The notes: generated by a model not told the origin, from the letters alone. A stretch of DNA of 64,000 nt from Variovorax sp. V213 (GCF_041154455.1 NZ_AP028665.1:744001-808000), one strand, 5' to 3'. Counted from the stretch's first letter, positions 35,112-43,899 are shown. Numbers and translations are program-made.

Positions 35112-36112
35112 ACGGCGCGGAATCCATGCTCGGCGCTTTCCTGGTGTCGCAGGGATTGGCCCGCGACGGGGAGCCGGCGCAATGGCACCCGCTGGCGGGC
35201 GGGGTGTCGTCCGATATCTGGCGCGTGGAGCTCCCGGGCCGATCGCTGTGCATCAAGCGCGCGTTGGCCAAGCTCAAGGTGTCCGCGGATTGGCAAGCCC
35301 CGGTGTCGCGCAACGCCTACGAGTGGGCGTGGTTGCAGTTCGCGGCATGCCACGCGCCCGACAATGCGCCGCGTCCGCTCGCCCATGATCCCGAGGCAGG
35401 GCTCTTTGCCATGTCCTTTCTCGCGCCCGAGGAGCATCCGGTGTGGAAGGAGCAGCTGATGGCCGGCGATGTCTCGGCGCGCGCGGCGCAAGCGGTCGGC
35501 CGTGTCCTCGGCGAGTTGCATGCGGCCAGTGCGGGCAGGGCCGAACTCGCCGCCGCATTCGATACGACTGACAACTTCCGGGCGCTGCGCCTCGAACCGT
35601 ATTTTGCCGCGACGGCGCAACGCCATCCGGCGTTGGGCGCCGCGCTGACGGATCTGGTGGAACGCACGGCCGGGCTGCACATCGCACTGGTGCACGGCGA
35701 CGTCAGCCCGAAGAACATCCTGGTCGGCCCCCGCGGGCCCGTGCTGCTCGACGCGGAGTGCGCCTGGTACGGAGACCCGGCCTTCGACCTGGCTTTTTGC
35801 CTGAACCATCTCTTGCTGAAGTGCCTCGTGCGCCCCGATCGTTGCGAGGCCTTGCTCGCAGCGTTCGCGGCGCTGGCCGGTGCCTACTTCGAGCAGGCGA
35901 ACTGGGAACCGCGTGCGGAGCTGGAAGAACGCGCCGCCCGCTTGCTGCCCGCGCTGCTGCTGGCCCGTATCGATGGCAAGTCGCCGGTCGAGTACGTGAA
36001 TGAAGAGGTCCAACGCGATGCGGTACGCGCGTTCGCCGTTCCGCTGGTGCTGCGTCCCGCGAGCCAGCTCTCGCACATCGCACGCGAGTGGGGCCGGGCA
36101 GCGGTTCGCTGA
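35108..36112 (+). CDS. Aminoglycoside phosphotransferase-like (APH family) kinase
   Basis: 334 residues from GTG 35108 (overlapping the dehydrogenase stop); Met7 at 35126 is an alternative start. It is a protein-kinase-like small-molecule kinase: catalytic loop VHGDVSPKNIL and metal motif LLDAECAWYGDPAFD, with a Lys in LCIKRALAKL for ATP. APH-family members phosphorylate sugars, choline, homoserine or antibiotics. In this operon, next to an enolase paralog, a catabolic kinase acting on a hydroxylated intermediate is more likely than resistance. That link is inferred. Confidence 0.88.
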   Translation: MNGAESMLGAFLVSQGLARDGEPAQWHPLAGGVSSDIWRVELPGRSLCIKRALAKLKVSADWQAPVSRNAYEWAWLQFAACHAPDNAPRPLAHDPEAGLFAMSFLAPEEHPVWKEQLMAGDVSARAAQAVGRVLGELHAASAGRAELAAAFDTTDNFRALRLEPYFAATAQRHPALGAALTDLVERTAGLHIALVHGDVSPKNILVGPRGPVLLDAECAWYGDPAFDLAFCLNHLLLKCLVRPDRCEALLAAFAALAGAYFEQANWEPRAELEERAARLLPALLLARIDGKSPVEYVNEEVQRDAVRAFAVPLVLRPASQLSHIAREWGRAAVR

Positions 36113-36137
36113 TCCCGGCCTCCGCCGGGCGGCAAGG

Positions 36138-37103
36138 TTATCTTTGCGGCCCGGCGTTGCGCGGCTGCCGTGGTGCAACGCCCTGCAGCACCCGCACCAC
36201 TTCCTCGGCCGCGCGCCGGCGCAGCTCGACCAGCGACGCATCCGACGAGAACGCGACATGGGGCGTGAGCATGGCGCCGGGATGGGTTCGGAGCTGGGCC
36301 GGAACCTCGGGTTCGGACTCGAGGACGTCGAGCGCGGCGCCGGACAGCTGGCCGCTGCCGAGTGCTTCGATCACGGCGTCCGTATCGACGACGCTGCCGC
36401 GGCTCACATTGATGAGGAGGCCGCCGTGAGGCATCTGCGCGAGCCGCTCGCGGTTGACCAGATGCCGTGTCGTTGCCGTCAGCGGCGCGTGCACGATCAC
36501 GATGTCGCTCTGCGAGAACAGGGCGTCGAGCGTCACGCTCCGAGCGCCTTCGGCCTCGCCGGAAAAATGGGGATCGTGTGCCAGCACCCGGCAGCCGAAC
36601 GCGCCGAGCTTGCGCGCGGTCGCGCGGCCGATGCGCCCGAAGCCGACGATGCCGCAGGTGAGCGCGGCGAGCCGGCGCAGCCTCGCCGTCGCGGGGTCCC
36701 AGCGGCCGGCACGTACTTCGCGGTCGAAGCGGACCAGGCCGCGCGTCCATGCGAGCGCGAAGCCGACCGCATGGTCCGACACTTCCTCCACGCAATAGTC
36801 CGGCACGTTGGTGACCCAGATGCCCCGCGCGCTCGCGGCATCGACTGCGATGTTGTCGAGCCCCACGCCAAGCCTGGCGACGATCTGGAGTTCCGGCGCG
36901 GCAGCGATGGCGTCAGCCGACACAGGGGCCCAGCAGGTCAGGATGGCCGATGGCTGGTGCCCGCGCGCCAGCGCTTCGATGCCCTCCGCAGGCAACGGCG
37001 TGGCCGGGCCGCTCACGAGGCGCATGCCGGCGGCTTCGACGATGCTCCGCTCGATGCTGTCGTCGGGCCAGGCGTAGTCGGTGAGCAGGACAGTGTGGTT
37101 CAT
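36138..37103 (-). CDS. D-2-hydroxyacid dehydrogenase (phosphoglycerate dehydrogenase-like)
   Basis: 321 residues. Nucleotide loop VGFGRIGRATA, catalytic Arg in NVSRGSVVD, Glu in ESEPEVP and His in TPHVAFSSDA; GVGLDNIAVD is also typical. It converges with the kinase gene (25 nt apart) and precedes nothing on its strand but lies 21 nt downstream of the LacI-type regulator, so it is likely cotranscribed with it. It would reduce or oxidise a 2-keto/2-hydroxy acid. With the kinase and enolase paralog it completes a set resembling hydroxyacid, phosphorylation and dehydration chemistry. Confidence 0.9.
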   Translation of the reverse strand: MNHTVLLTDYAWPDDSIERSIVEAAGMRLVSGPATPLPAEGIEALARGHQPSAILTCWAPVSADAIAAAPELQIVARLGVGLDNIAVDAASARGIWVTNVPDYCVEEVSDHAVGFALAWTRGLVRFDREVRAGRWDPATARLRRLAALTCGIVGFGRIGRATARKLGAFGCRVLAHDPHFSGEAEGARSVTLDALFSQSDIVIVHAPLTATTRHLVNRERLAQMPHGGLLINVSRGSVVDTDAVIEALGSGQLSGAALDVLESEPEVPAQLRTHPGAMLTPHVAFSSDASLVELRRRAAEEVVRVLQGVAPRQPRNAGPQR

Positions 37104-37124
37104 TGTGAGATGGGGATAGAATGG

Positions 37125-38171
37125 CTAGTCGGCGAGCAGACGGGCCTGGCCGCGTTTGGCGCTGGCCGTTTCCAGCGCGCGGGTGCTGCCGCGCACCACG
37201 AGCGTGGGCGGCGAGACGGCGCTGTAGGGGGTCGCGCTTTCAGGCTTTTGCTTCAGCTGGTGAATGAACCAGAGCCCGCAGGCGGTGGCCAGTTCGGAGA
37301 CTGGCAGGCTCACGGTCGTGAGGCCCGGGCCCCACCACCTGAAGCCCAGCTCGTCGCCGAAGCCGACGACCGACAGCTGTTCGGGCACGCGCACGCCGCT
37401 TGCATGCAGTTCTTCCAGCACGCCCTGCGTGTTCTGGACCGAACCCAGGACCACCGCCGTGGGCGGGGTGCGCAGCGCGAGCAGGCGGCGGATCGCGTCG
37501 CGGCCGAAGTCCGTCGAGGCGGGCGCGCCGAGTTCCTCGCGCGCATGCGTGGCCGCCTTGCTGCCTGCGAGAGCGTTGTGAAAGCCTTGCAGCCGCGCGG
37601 CGCCGGTGGGCAGATCGGTGGTGCCGCCGATGTAGGCGATGCGCTGATGGCCGAGTTCGACCAGGTGGCGCGTGGCCTGGAACAGCGCCTGCGCGTCGTC
37701 GATGCCGAACCAGTGCTCGCCCAGCGCCGCATGCCTGCGCAGCAGCTGGATGCGCGGCGTCATCTTGAGAAGGCGCACCGACTCCGGATGCGGCCGCGCG
37801 GTGGGCACGATGATGATGCCGGCCACGTTGACGCTGGTGAGCTCGCGGATATGACGCAGCTCGACCAGGCGGTCGTCGTCGGTCTCCGACAGCGTGAGCT
37901 GCAGATCCGCGCTCTCCAGGCATTTAGACAGCGCATGCGCGATGGTCGAGTAGAAGCTGTTGCGAATGTCCGGAACGACCAGGCCCACCAGGTTGCTGGA
38001 GGCCCCGCGCATCATGCGCGCCGCGCGGTTGGCGACATAGCCCAACTCGTTCGCGACCTCGGCCACCTTCTGCTTCATGGCGGAACTGATGCGCGGGTCG
38101 TCGGATAGGGCCCGGCCCACGGTGGAAGCGGAGACCTCGAGGCGCCGGGCAATGTCTTTGATCGTGACCAT
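37125..38171 (-). CDS. LacI-family transcriptional regulator
   Basis: 348 residues. N-terminal LacI HTH (TIKDIARRLEVSASTVGRAL) and hinge helix (NRAARMM), then a periplasmic-binding-like effector domain from VGLVVPDIRNSFY on. ATG 38171 is chosen because it opens directly on the HTH. Its own promoter (TTGGCA 38240-38235, TATCGT 38217-38212) carries operator 3, so it should repress itself. Three more copies of the operator lie at the porin, FAH and ABC-operon promoters. The inducer is unknown. Confidence 0.93.
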   Translation of the reverse strand: MVTIKDIARRLEVSASTVGRALSDDPRISSAMKQKVAEVANELGYVANRAARMMRGASSNLVGLVVPDIRNSFYSTIAHALSKCLESADLQLTLSETDDDRLVELRHIRELTSVNVAGIIIVPTARPHPESVRLLKMTPRIQLLRRHAALGEHWFGIDDAQALFQATRHLVELGHQRIAYIGGTTDLPTGAARLQGFHNALAGSKAATHAREELGAPASTDFGRDAIRRLLALRTPPTAVVLGSVQNTQGVLEELHASGVRVPEQLSVVGFGDELGFRWWGPGLTTVSLPVSELATACGLWFIHQLKQKPESATPYSAVSPPTLVVRGSTRALETASAKRGQARLLAD

Positions 38172-38207
38172 GTGCGAACTATATGCGCGAACAGTGTGCG
38201 GGAATGC

Positions 38208-38219
38208 ACTAACGATAGC
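38208..38219 (-). promoter_or_regulatory. Operator 3 (ACTAACGATAGC) in the regulator's own promoter
   Basis: Covers the proposed -10 TATCGT (38217-38212) with the -35 TTGGCA 17 nt upstream, the same arrangement as operator 1. It suggests autorepression by the LacI-type protein. Confidence 0.7.
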
Positions 38220-38251
38220 ACGCCAGTGTCCGGATGCCAAGAAGAAGCCGT

Positions 38252-38281
38252 TTGACTTCATCTAGAAAGTCTCTCTAGAAT
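38252..38281 (+). promoter_or_regulatory. Porin promoter, TTGACT-N18-TAGAAT
   Basis: -35 TTGACT at 38252-38257 and -10 TAGAAT at 38276-38281. Two TCTAGA copies (38261 and 38274) lie inside. Operator 4 begins a few bases after the -10. Confidence 0.6.
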
Positions 38282-38284
38282 CAA

Positions 38285-38298
38285 TGCTAACGATAGCA
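38285..38298 (+). promoter_or_regulatory. Operator 4 (TGCTAACGATAGCA) at the porin start
   Basis: Inverted repeat TGCTA-ACGA-TAGCA placed over the expected transcription start of the porin gene. Its 12-bp core (38286-38297) starts 5 nt after the -10, as in operator 2. Confidence 0.72.
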
Positions 38299-38389
38299 TA
38301 AATAGAAGCGAACCGCATCACAAGGCCGGACGGATTGATCCGCCGTCCGGCCACCTCGCCTGGATCGCAACGAAAACTGGAGACAAGAC

Positions 38390-39679
38390 ATGAAGCCCCA
38401 CCCCTCTCTGCGCCATCGGGACAAGCTGAAAAGCTCATTGCTCGGCATGCTCGCCCTCGGCTCGGCCGGCGCTGCATGCGCGCAGTCGTCCGTCACCATC
38501 TTCGGCGTCGTCGATGCGTCGGTCAGCCACTACGCCAGCAAGTCGGAGGACCGCAACTTCGCAACGCCGGCATCGCCCTTCTACGTCAACCAGGGCTCGC
38601 GCACCGTGAGCCGGACCGCGCTCGCGAACTCGGCCTACAACAACAGCCGCCTGGGCTTCCGGGGCACGGAGGATCTGGGCGGCGGGCTCGCGGCCGGCTT
38701 CTGGCTCGAAAGCCCCATCACCAACGACGACGGCGCGACCGGCCTTGCGAACTTCAGCCGGCGTTCCACCGTGAGCCTCATGGGTGGCTTCGGCGAAATT
38801 CGCCTGGGGCGCGACTTCACGCCCACCTTCTGGAACGACACGGTGTACGACCCGTTTGCCGCGGTCGGTGTCGGCGCCAACCTGATCTCCGCAGCCAGCC
38901 TTTTCAACACCACCGGCGGTGCCGGCGGTTTCGGCGGCAATGCCAACTACCTGCGTGCGAGCAACTCGATCGGCTACTTCCTGCCTCCCAATCTCGGCGG
39001 GTTCTATGGCCAGTTCATGTACGCGCTGCACGAGAACAACAGCTACGACCCGGGCACCGCCACGCCGCCGGGCGTGAACCCGCTCACCGGCCAGGTCAAC
39101 GCCGGCGCCGTCGCAAGCAGCCGCGCCGGCCGCTACGTGGGAGGCCGCATCGGCTATCTCAACGGTCCCCTGGACATCGCGCTCGCCTACGGCAGCAGCA
39201 CGGCGGGGGACGACTATTTCGCGGGCACCACCGACAACGTGAAGACAATCAACCTGGGCGCGTCATACGACTTCGGCATCGTCAAGCTCTTTGGCGAACT
39301 GTCCCGCGTCAGCAAGACGCGCGACTACGCCGCCGTGCCATTGTTTCCCTTGCGCGACACGGACCTCAAGGGCTACCTGATCGGTGCGACCATTCCGGTG
39401 GGGCCGGGCCTCATCCGCGCCGCCTATTCACGCGTCAGTTACGACACGGATGCGGCGCCCACGGCCTTGGTGCCGGTGCCCGATCCCAAAGCCGGCAAGC
39501 TCAGCCTCAGCTACGTGCACAACCTGTCGAAGCGCACCGCGCTGTATGCCACCGTCGCGCGCATCAGCAACAAGAACGGCGCGGCATTGACGGTGGGCGG
39601 TCCGGCGTTCATCGCCACGAGCGTGTTTGCACCGCGAACCTCGAGCGGATACGACCTCGGTATCCGCCACGCGTTCTAG
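38390..39679 (+). CDS. Outer-membrane porin (Burkholderiales general porin family)
   Basis: 429 residues. The signal peptide ends ACA-Q (about residue 32). The mature protein starts SSVTIFGVVDASVSHYASK and contains RLGFRGTEDLGGGLAAGFWLE, both standard for trimeric Gram-negative porins, and ends in a C-terminal Phe (GIRHAF) for barrel insertion. Control by operator 4 suggests that it brings the substrate of the LacI regulon through the outer membrane. Its 3' end overlaps the convergent LysR gene by 4 nt. Confidence 0.93.
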   Translation: MKPHPSLRHRDKLKSSLLGMLALGSAGAACAQSSVTIFGVVDASVSHYASKSEDRNFATPASPFYVNQGSRTVSRTALANSAYNNSRLGFRGTEDLGGGLAAGFWLESPITNDDGATGLANFSRRSTVSLMGGFGEIRLGRDFTPTFWNDTVYDPFAAVGVGANLISAASLFNTTGGAGGFGGNANYLRASNSIGYFLPPNLGGFYGQFMYALHENNSYDPGTATPPGVNPLTGQVNAGAVASSRAGRYVGGRIGYLNGPLDIALAYGSSTAGDDYFAGTTDNVKTINLGASYDFGIVKLFGELSRVSKTRDYAAVPLFPLRDTDLKGYLIGATIPVGPGLIRAAYSRVSYDTDAAPTALVPVPDPKAGKLSLSYVHNLSKRTALYATVARISNKNGAALTVGGPAFIATSVFAPRTSSGYDLGIRHAF

Positions 39680-40608
39680 GGTACCTTGCGTCGAGGCGGT
39701 TTGGCCGGCGGGGGGTGCTGCGCTGCGGGCGGGGCGACGATGAAGTCGACGAAGCCCTGCGCCGCGTGCGAAAGCGAAACGCCCGCTCGCTGCACCAGCG
39801 AGACCTCACGGTCGATCGAAGGGTTCTCGATGCGGCGCCAGCCGATCCGCGCGGGGTCGGCCAGCTTCACCGCATAGCCGGGGAGGATCGCGACGCCGAG
39901 CCCGGCGTCCACCATGCCGATGAGCGAGCCCGCATAGTTGGCCTCCCTCGTGGGCTTCAGCATCAGCCCGGCGGCGGCGAAGCCTGCTTCGCTGAGGTCG
40001 CGGAAGACGCTGCCGCGGCGCAATGCGAGCACCGGCTCCTGCGCGATGTCCGCCCAGGTCAGTTTCTTCGAGCGGCTGAACGCGTGCCCGGCCGGGAATG
40101 CGGCTGCCATGGCTTCCGAGAAGAGCAGGGTGCGCTGGATGTCGACTTCATCCGACGCGAAAGTGCCGATGCCGACGTCGGCCGCGCCGCTGCGCACCAG
40201 CGGCAGCACCTGGTTGGGGAGCGTGTCCTGCAGCACCACCTCGATGCCGGGGTATTGCGCGCCGAAGGCAGACAGGATCGGCGGAAGGTAGGTGCTGGAC
40301 AGCACCAGCGGGGCGGCCACCACGACGCGCCCGCGTTCCCGCGCCACGAGCTTGTCCACGCCCGCAATCGCCGACTCGAGCTCGGCCAGGATGCGTTCCG
40401 CGCGCGGGAAGAAGTCGCTGCCCGCCGCCGTCAGCGCCACGGTTCGCGTGGTGCGGTCGAACAGCCGGCTCTCGATGGTGCTTTCGAGTTCGCGCACCAA
40501 GAGGCTGAGGGCCGATTGCGTGACATGCATGGCCTGCGCGGCGCGGGTGAAGTTGCCAAGCCGCGCGACCAGCACGAAAGCCCGGAGCTGGCGGAGAGTC
40601 ACATTCAT
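39676..40608 (-). CDS. LysR-family transcriptional regulator
   Basis: 310 residues: N-terminal winged HTH (LRQLRAFVLVARLGNFTRAA, then QSALSLLVRELE) and an effector domain of the LysR substrate-binding type. The ATG at 40608 is preferred over 40620. The Pro/Lys-rich tail is unusual but short. It is divergent from the Bug receptor and meta-cleavage operon (89 nt between starts), with direct repeats there, so it probably activates that operon in response to a pathway intermediate. Confidence 0.92.
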   Translation of the reverse strand: MNVTLRQLRAFVLVARLGNFTRAAQAMHVTQSALSLLVRELESTIESRLFDRTTRTVALTAAGSDFFPRAERILAELESAIAGVDKLVARERGRVVVAAPLVLSSTYLPPILSAFGAQYPGIEVVLQDTLPNQVLPLVRSGAADVGIGTFASDEVDIQRTLLFSEAMAAAFPAGHAFSRSKKLTWADIAQEPVLALRRGSVFRDLSEAGFAAAGLMLKPTREANYAGSLIGMVDAGLGVAILPGYAVKLADPARIGWRRIENPSIDREVSLVQRAGVSLSHAAQGFVDFIVAPPAAQHPPPAKPPRRKVP

Positions 40609-40617
40609 GAGCGGAGC

Positions 40618-40645
40618 CAATCATTCGATTGGAAAGTCTCGATTG
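40618..40645. promoter_or_regulatory. Repeats between LysR and the Bug/meta-cleavage operon
   Basis: Direct repeat TCGATTG at 40625-40631 and 40639-40645 (14 bp apart). The first copy also pairs with CAATC (40618-40622) as a CAATC-ATTC-GATTG inverted repeat. A plausible LysR-type binding region. Confidence 0.5.
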
Positions 40646-40697
40646 AATCACAGCCGTGTGCGTCTTCTAATCACTCCAACAGAGAAAGACCAGAGAC

Positions 40698-41675
40698 ATG
40701 AAACGCCGTGAACTCCTCCTCGCCTCCGTGCCGGCGCTCGCTGCCGCCGCCTTGCCCTCATGGAGCGCTGCGCAGCCTGCTTATCCAAGCTCGCCCGTCA
40801 AGGTGCTGGTGGGTTTCCCGCCTGGCACGGCGACCGACGTGGCGGTGCGGGCCGTCGTGGACCAGATGGCCCGGCGACTGGGCCAGCCCTTCATCGTGGA
40901 CAACCGGCCCGGCGCCGGCAGCAACATCGCCGCCAAGGCCGTGGCCACGGCGCCGCCCGATGGCTACACCGTCTTCGCGATCACGATCGCCAACGTCATC
41001 AACGCCGCGTTCCCGGTCGCCAATGCGGTCGATCCGTTGAAAGACTTCAAGCCGATCACGCTAATCGGGAACGTGCCCAATGTGCTGGTGGTTCATCCTT
41101 CGCTGAAGGTGTCGAGCGTGGCCGAGCTGATCGCGCTCGCCAAGGCCAAGCCGGGCTCGCTGTCCTTTGCCTCGTCGGGCGTCGGTACCTCTCCGCACCT
41201 GTCGGGCGAACTGTTCGCGCGGATGGCCGACATCAAGATGGTCCACGTTCCGTACAAGGGAAGCACGCCCGCGGTGACGGACTTGCTCGGGGGCCAGGTG
41301 CAGCTCATGTTCTCGCCGGCCTCCACGGTGCTGCCGCAGGTGCGCGCGAACAAGCTGCAAGCGCTGGCCGTCACCAGCCCGCGCAGAACCTCGATCGCGC
41401 CGGAACTTCACACGCTCGACGAGCTGGGCTTGAAGGGCTTCGACACCTCCGTCTGGATGGGGCTGATGGCCCCGGCCCGGACGCCGGCCAGCGTGATTAC
41501 CACGCTGCGCAACGCGGCCCACGCGGCGCTCGACTCGAGCGAGATCCAGGCGATCTACAAGGCGCAGGCCATCGACGTCCTGAAGACCAGCGACGAGGAA
41601 CTGTCGCGCTTCCTGCGGAGCGAGGGCGCGCGGTGGTCGAAGTTCATCCAGCAGACGGGCATCAAGCCCGAGTGA
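40698..41675 (+). CDS. Bug/TctC-family periplasmic binding protein (4)
   Basis: 325 residues. The signal peptide has an RR-containing start (MKRRELLLAS) and ends SAAQ. Bug features are GFPPGTATDVAVR (the usual PPGG is PPGT), DNRPGAGSN and VPYKGSTPA. It is the first gene of the meta-cleavage transcription unit, so an aromatic acid or ring-cleavage product is the likely ligand. The next gene starts 31 nt downstream after AAAAGAGGAA, a fair ribosome-binding site. Confidence 0.9.
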   Translation: MKRRELLLASVPALAAAALPSWSAAQPAYPSSPVKVLVGFPPGTATDVAVRAVVDQMARRLGQPFIVDNRPGAGSNIAAKAVATAPPDGYTVFAITIANVINAAFPVANAVDPLKDFKPITLIGNVPNVLVVHPSLKVSSVAELIALAKAKPGSLSFASSGVGTSPHLSGELFARMADIKMVHVPYKGSTPAVTDLLGGQVQLMFSPASTVLPQVRANKLQALAVTSPRRTSIAPELHTLDELGLKGFDTSVWMGLMAPARTPASVITTLRNAAHAALDSSEIQAIYKAQAIDVLKTSDEELSRFLRSEGARWSKFIQQTGIKPE

Positions 41676-41706
41676 AGAGAAGTTTTTTCAAAAGAGGAAT
41701 ACCGAA

Positions 41707-42231
41707 ATGTCCAAGCTGCGCGTCACCGAGTGCCGAGAATTCATCGCCGCGGTCACCGAGAAGGCTGCGGAAATGGGAGTGCCCATCTCCGTTGCCATCG
41801 TCGGGCCCGAGGGCCACCTGATCGCGCTCGAGCGCATGGACGAGGCGGGCTTCATCACCCCGGACACGGCCCGCGCGAAGGCGTTCACCGTGGCCGCCTT
41901 CCGCTCGATGAGCCCGCGTTTCAGCGACGGCCTCGTCATTCAGCAGTGGTTCAAGGAGCGCAACCCGCAGATGCTGGTCAATGCTTCGGTCTTCACCAAT
42001 GGCCAGGTGGTCGCCTCCGGCGGCTGTGCACCCGTGTTCAAGGGCAACGAGATGGTCGGCGCCTACGGCATCAGCGGTGCGACGGGCGACCAGGACGAGG
42101 AGATCGGCCAGCATGCCCGCGCGAAGGTGGGTTGGGCCCACATGCCGGTCGATGACACGACGCCCGAAAGCGTGAAGAAGCACGTGAACGAGATCTACAG
42201 CAAGGTCGGCCTGAAGGATCGCGCCCTCTGA
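41707..42231 (+). CDS. GlcG/HbpS-family (DUF336) protein
   Basis: 174 residues. PISVAIVGPEGHLIALERMDEA near the N-terminus and GACGIS-like YGISGATGDQDEEIG near 120-135 are the family signature. HbpS binds haem and GlcG accompanies glycolate oxidase, but in aromatic operons the role of DUF336 proteins is unknown. It may repair or protect the Fe(II) ring-cleavage enzyme or bind an intermediate. It lies between the Bug receptor and the hydratase gene. Confidence 0.88.
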   Translation: MSKLRVTECREFIAAVTEKAAEMGVPISVAIVGPEGHLIALERMDEAGFITPDTARAKAFTVAAFRSMSPRFSDGLVIQQWFKERNPQMLVNASVFTNGQVVASGGCAPVFKGNEMVGAYGISGATGDQDEEIGQHARAKVGWAHMPVDDTTPESVKKHVNEIYSKVGLKDRAL

Positions 42232-42286
42232 GCCCTGCGCGGCAGCCGAGCCTGCCCGCGCTGACCCCATCCCCCCACTTTCAAAC

Positions 42287-42305
42287 TGCCCGCCGCGCGC
42301 GGGCA
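42287..42305 (+). promoter_or_regulatory. GC hairpin 12 nt before the hydratase start
   Basis: TGCCCGC and GCGGGCA with a 5-nt loop, directly upstream of the purine-rich ribosome-binding region and ATG 42317. It could affect translation of the meta-pathway genes or mRNA stability. It has no U tract, so it is not a terminator. Confidence 0.4.
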
Positions 42306-42316
42306 ACGGAGAACCC

Positions 42317-43132
42317 ATGCCTTCCCAATCCGCCGTGCTGTCTGAAGCGGCCGACGCCCTGTGGCGTGCCGCCCAGACCGGCCACTTCATTCCACCATTG
42401 AGAGCCACCTATCCCGCCCTCGACGCGGCCGATGCCTACGCCATCCAGCGGATGAACACCGAGCGCCGGTTGGTCGAAGGCCGCCGCGTGGTCGGCTGCA
42501 AGATCGGCCTCACGGCACGTGCCGTCCAGGCGCAGCTTGGCGTCGACCAGCCCGATTTCGGCGTGCTGTTCGATGACATGAGCTTCGGCGACGCAGAGCC
42601 GATTCCCATGCAGCGGCTTCATCAGCCGAAGGTCGAGGCGGAGATTGCCTTCGTGCTCGGCCGGGACCTCGCCATGGCCAACCCCGGGCATGCGGACGTG
42701 ATCAAGGCGGTGGACCACGTCCTTCCGGCCATCGAGATCGTGGGCAGCCGCATCGCGGGCTGGGACATCCGGTTCGTCGACACGGTCGCGGACAACGCGT
42801 CCTCCGGGGCCTTCGTGCTGGGCGGCTCGCCGCGGCTTCTCAGGGAGATCGATCTCAGGCTGTGCGGCATGGTCATGAACCGCCGCGGCGAGCCAGTGTC
42901 GGTCGGCGCGGGTGCCGCATGCCTGGGCCATCCGATCAACGCGGTGGTCTGGCTGGCCCGCACCATGGCCGCGCTCGGCCAACCGCTGCGCGCCGGCGAC
43001 CTGGTGCTGTCGGGCGCACTCGGCCCGATGGTGCCGGTCGCACCCGGCGACGTTTTCGAAACCCACATCAACGGCCTCGGCAGCGTCAAGGCCGTGTTCG
43101 AAGCCGCTGCCAACGCGAAGGAATCCCAATGA
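42317..43132 (+). CDS. dmpE: 2-oxopent-4-enoate hydratase
   Basis: 271-residue Mg-dependent hydratase of the lower meta-cleavage pathway, converting 2-hydroxypenta-2,4-dienoate to 4-hydroxy-2-oxovalerate. Core blocks are GCKIGLT, PKVEAEIAFVLG (metal-binding Glu residues), DTVADNASSGAFVLGG and LSGALGPMVPVAPGD. It overlaps the decarboxylase gene (ATGA), with which it forms a complex in known dmp/xyl systems. It could also be read as a paralogous decarboxylase, but the pairing with the next gene assigns it as hydratase. Confidence 0.9.
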   Translation: MPSQSAVLSEAADALWRAAQTGHFIPPLRATYPALDAADAYAIQRMNTERRLVEGRRVVGCKIGLTARAVQAQLGVDQPDFGVLFDDMSFGDAEPIPMQRLHQPKVEAEIAFVLGRDLAMANPGHADVIKAVDHVLPAIEIVGSRIAGWDIRFVDTVADNASSGAFVLGGSPRLLREIDLRLCGMVMNRRGEPVSVGAGAACLGHPINAVVWLARTMAALGQPLRAGDLVLSGALGPMVPVAPGDVFETHINGLGSVKAVFEAAANAKESQ

Positions 43133-43896
43133 GCCAGGCACACGAATTCGCGCATCTGCTGGACGATGCCGCCCGCCATGCCAAGGCCGTGCCGCAGATC
43201 GACCCGAAGGGCGAGCTCTCGCTGGCCGACGCCTATGCGATCCAGTCCGCATCCATCCAGCTTCGCCTGGCGCGCGGGGAGCGCCGCGTCGGCGTGAAGA
43301 TGGGCTTCACGAGCCGCGCCAAGATGGTTCAGATGGGCATCGACGACGTCATCTGGGGGCGCCTGTCGAGCGGCATGCAGGTGGAGGAGGGCACGCCTGT
43401 GAAGTTCGCGCGCTTCGTGCATCCGCGTGTCGAGCCGGAGCTGGCCTTCGTGCTGAAGAAATCGCTGGCCGGCGACGTCACCGCGGCCGAGGCGCTTGCC
43501 GCGGTCGAGGCCGTGGCGCCGGCACTCGAAATCATCGACTCGCGCTACCACGACTTCAAGTTCAGCCTGCCCGACGTGATTGCGGACAACGCCTCGTCGA
43601 GCGGCTTCGTGATCGGCGCCTGGAGCGACCCGCGCCAGGATTTCAGCAACCTGGGCCTCGTGATGAGCATCGATGGGCGCGTGATGCAGGTCGGTTCCAC
43701 CGCCGCCATCCTGGGCCACCCGTTGCGCTCGCTGGTTGCCGCGGCGCGCCTCTCGGCGGCGGCCGGCGAGCCGCTGCAGGCTGGCTGGGTGGTGATGGCG
43801 GGCGGCGCGACGCCCGCCGAGTGGATCAAGCCGGGCCAGTACGTCTCGATCGAGATGGAGCGGCTCGGCTCCGCCGGCTTTCATGTGGAGGAGTGA
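43129..43896 (+). CDS. dmpH: 4-oxalocrotonate decarboxylase
   Basis: 255 residues from ATG 43129 in the overlap with the hydratase. It decarboxylates 2-oxohex-3-enedioate to 2-hydroxypentadienoate. Blocks are VGVKMGFTSRAKM, PRVEPELAFVL (metal-site Glu), DVIADNASSSGFVIG and MAGGATPAEWIKPGQ; the last is the usual place where decarboxylases differ from hydratases. The frame extends upstream inside the hydratase gene, but no start is needed there. Confidence 0.9.
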   Translation: MSQAHEFAHLLDDAARHAKAVPQIDPKGELSLADAYAIQSASIQLRLARGERRVGVKMGFTSRAKMVQMGIDDVIWGRLSSGMQVEEGTPVKFARFVHPRVEPELAFVLKKSLAGDVTAAEALAAVEAVAPALEIIDSRYHDFKFSLPDVIADNASSSGFVIGAWSDPRQDFSNLGLVMSIDGRVMQVGSTAAILGHPLRSLVAAARLSAAAGEPLQAGWVVMAGGATPAEWIKPGQYVSIEMERLGSAGFHVEE

Positions 43897-43899
43897 ATC

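Noticed and set aside
35108..36112. Reading the APH-like gene as an antibiotic-resistance determinant
   Set aside because: It is embedded in a coupled catabolic operon, lacks mobile-element context and belongs to a broad small-molecule kinase family.
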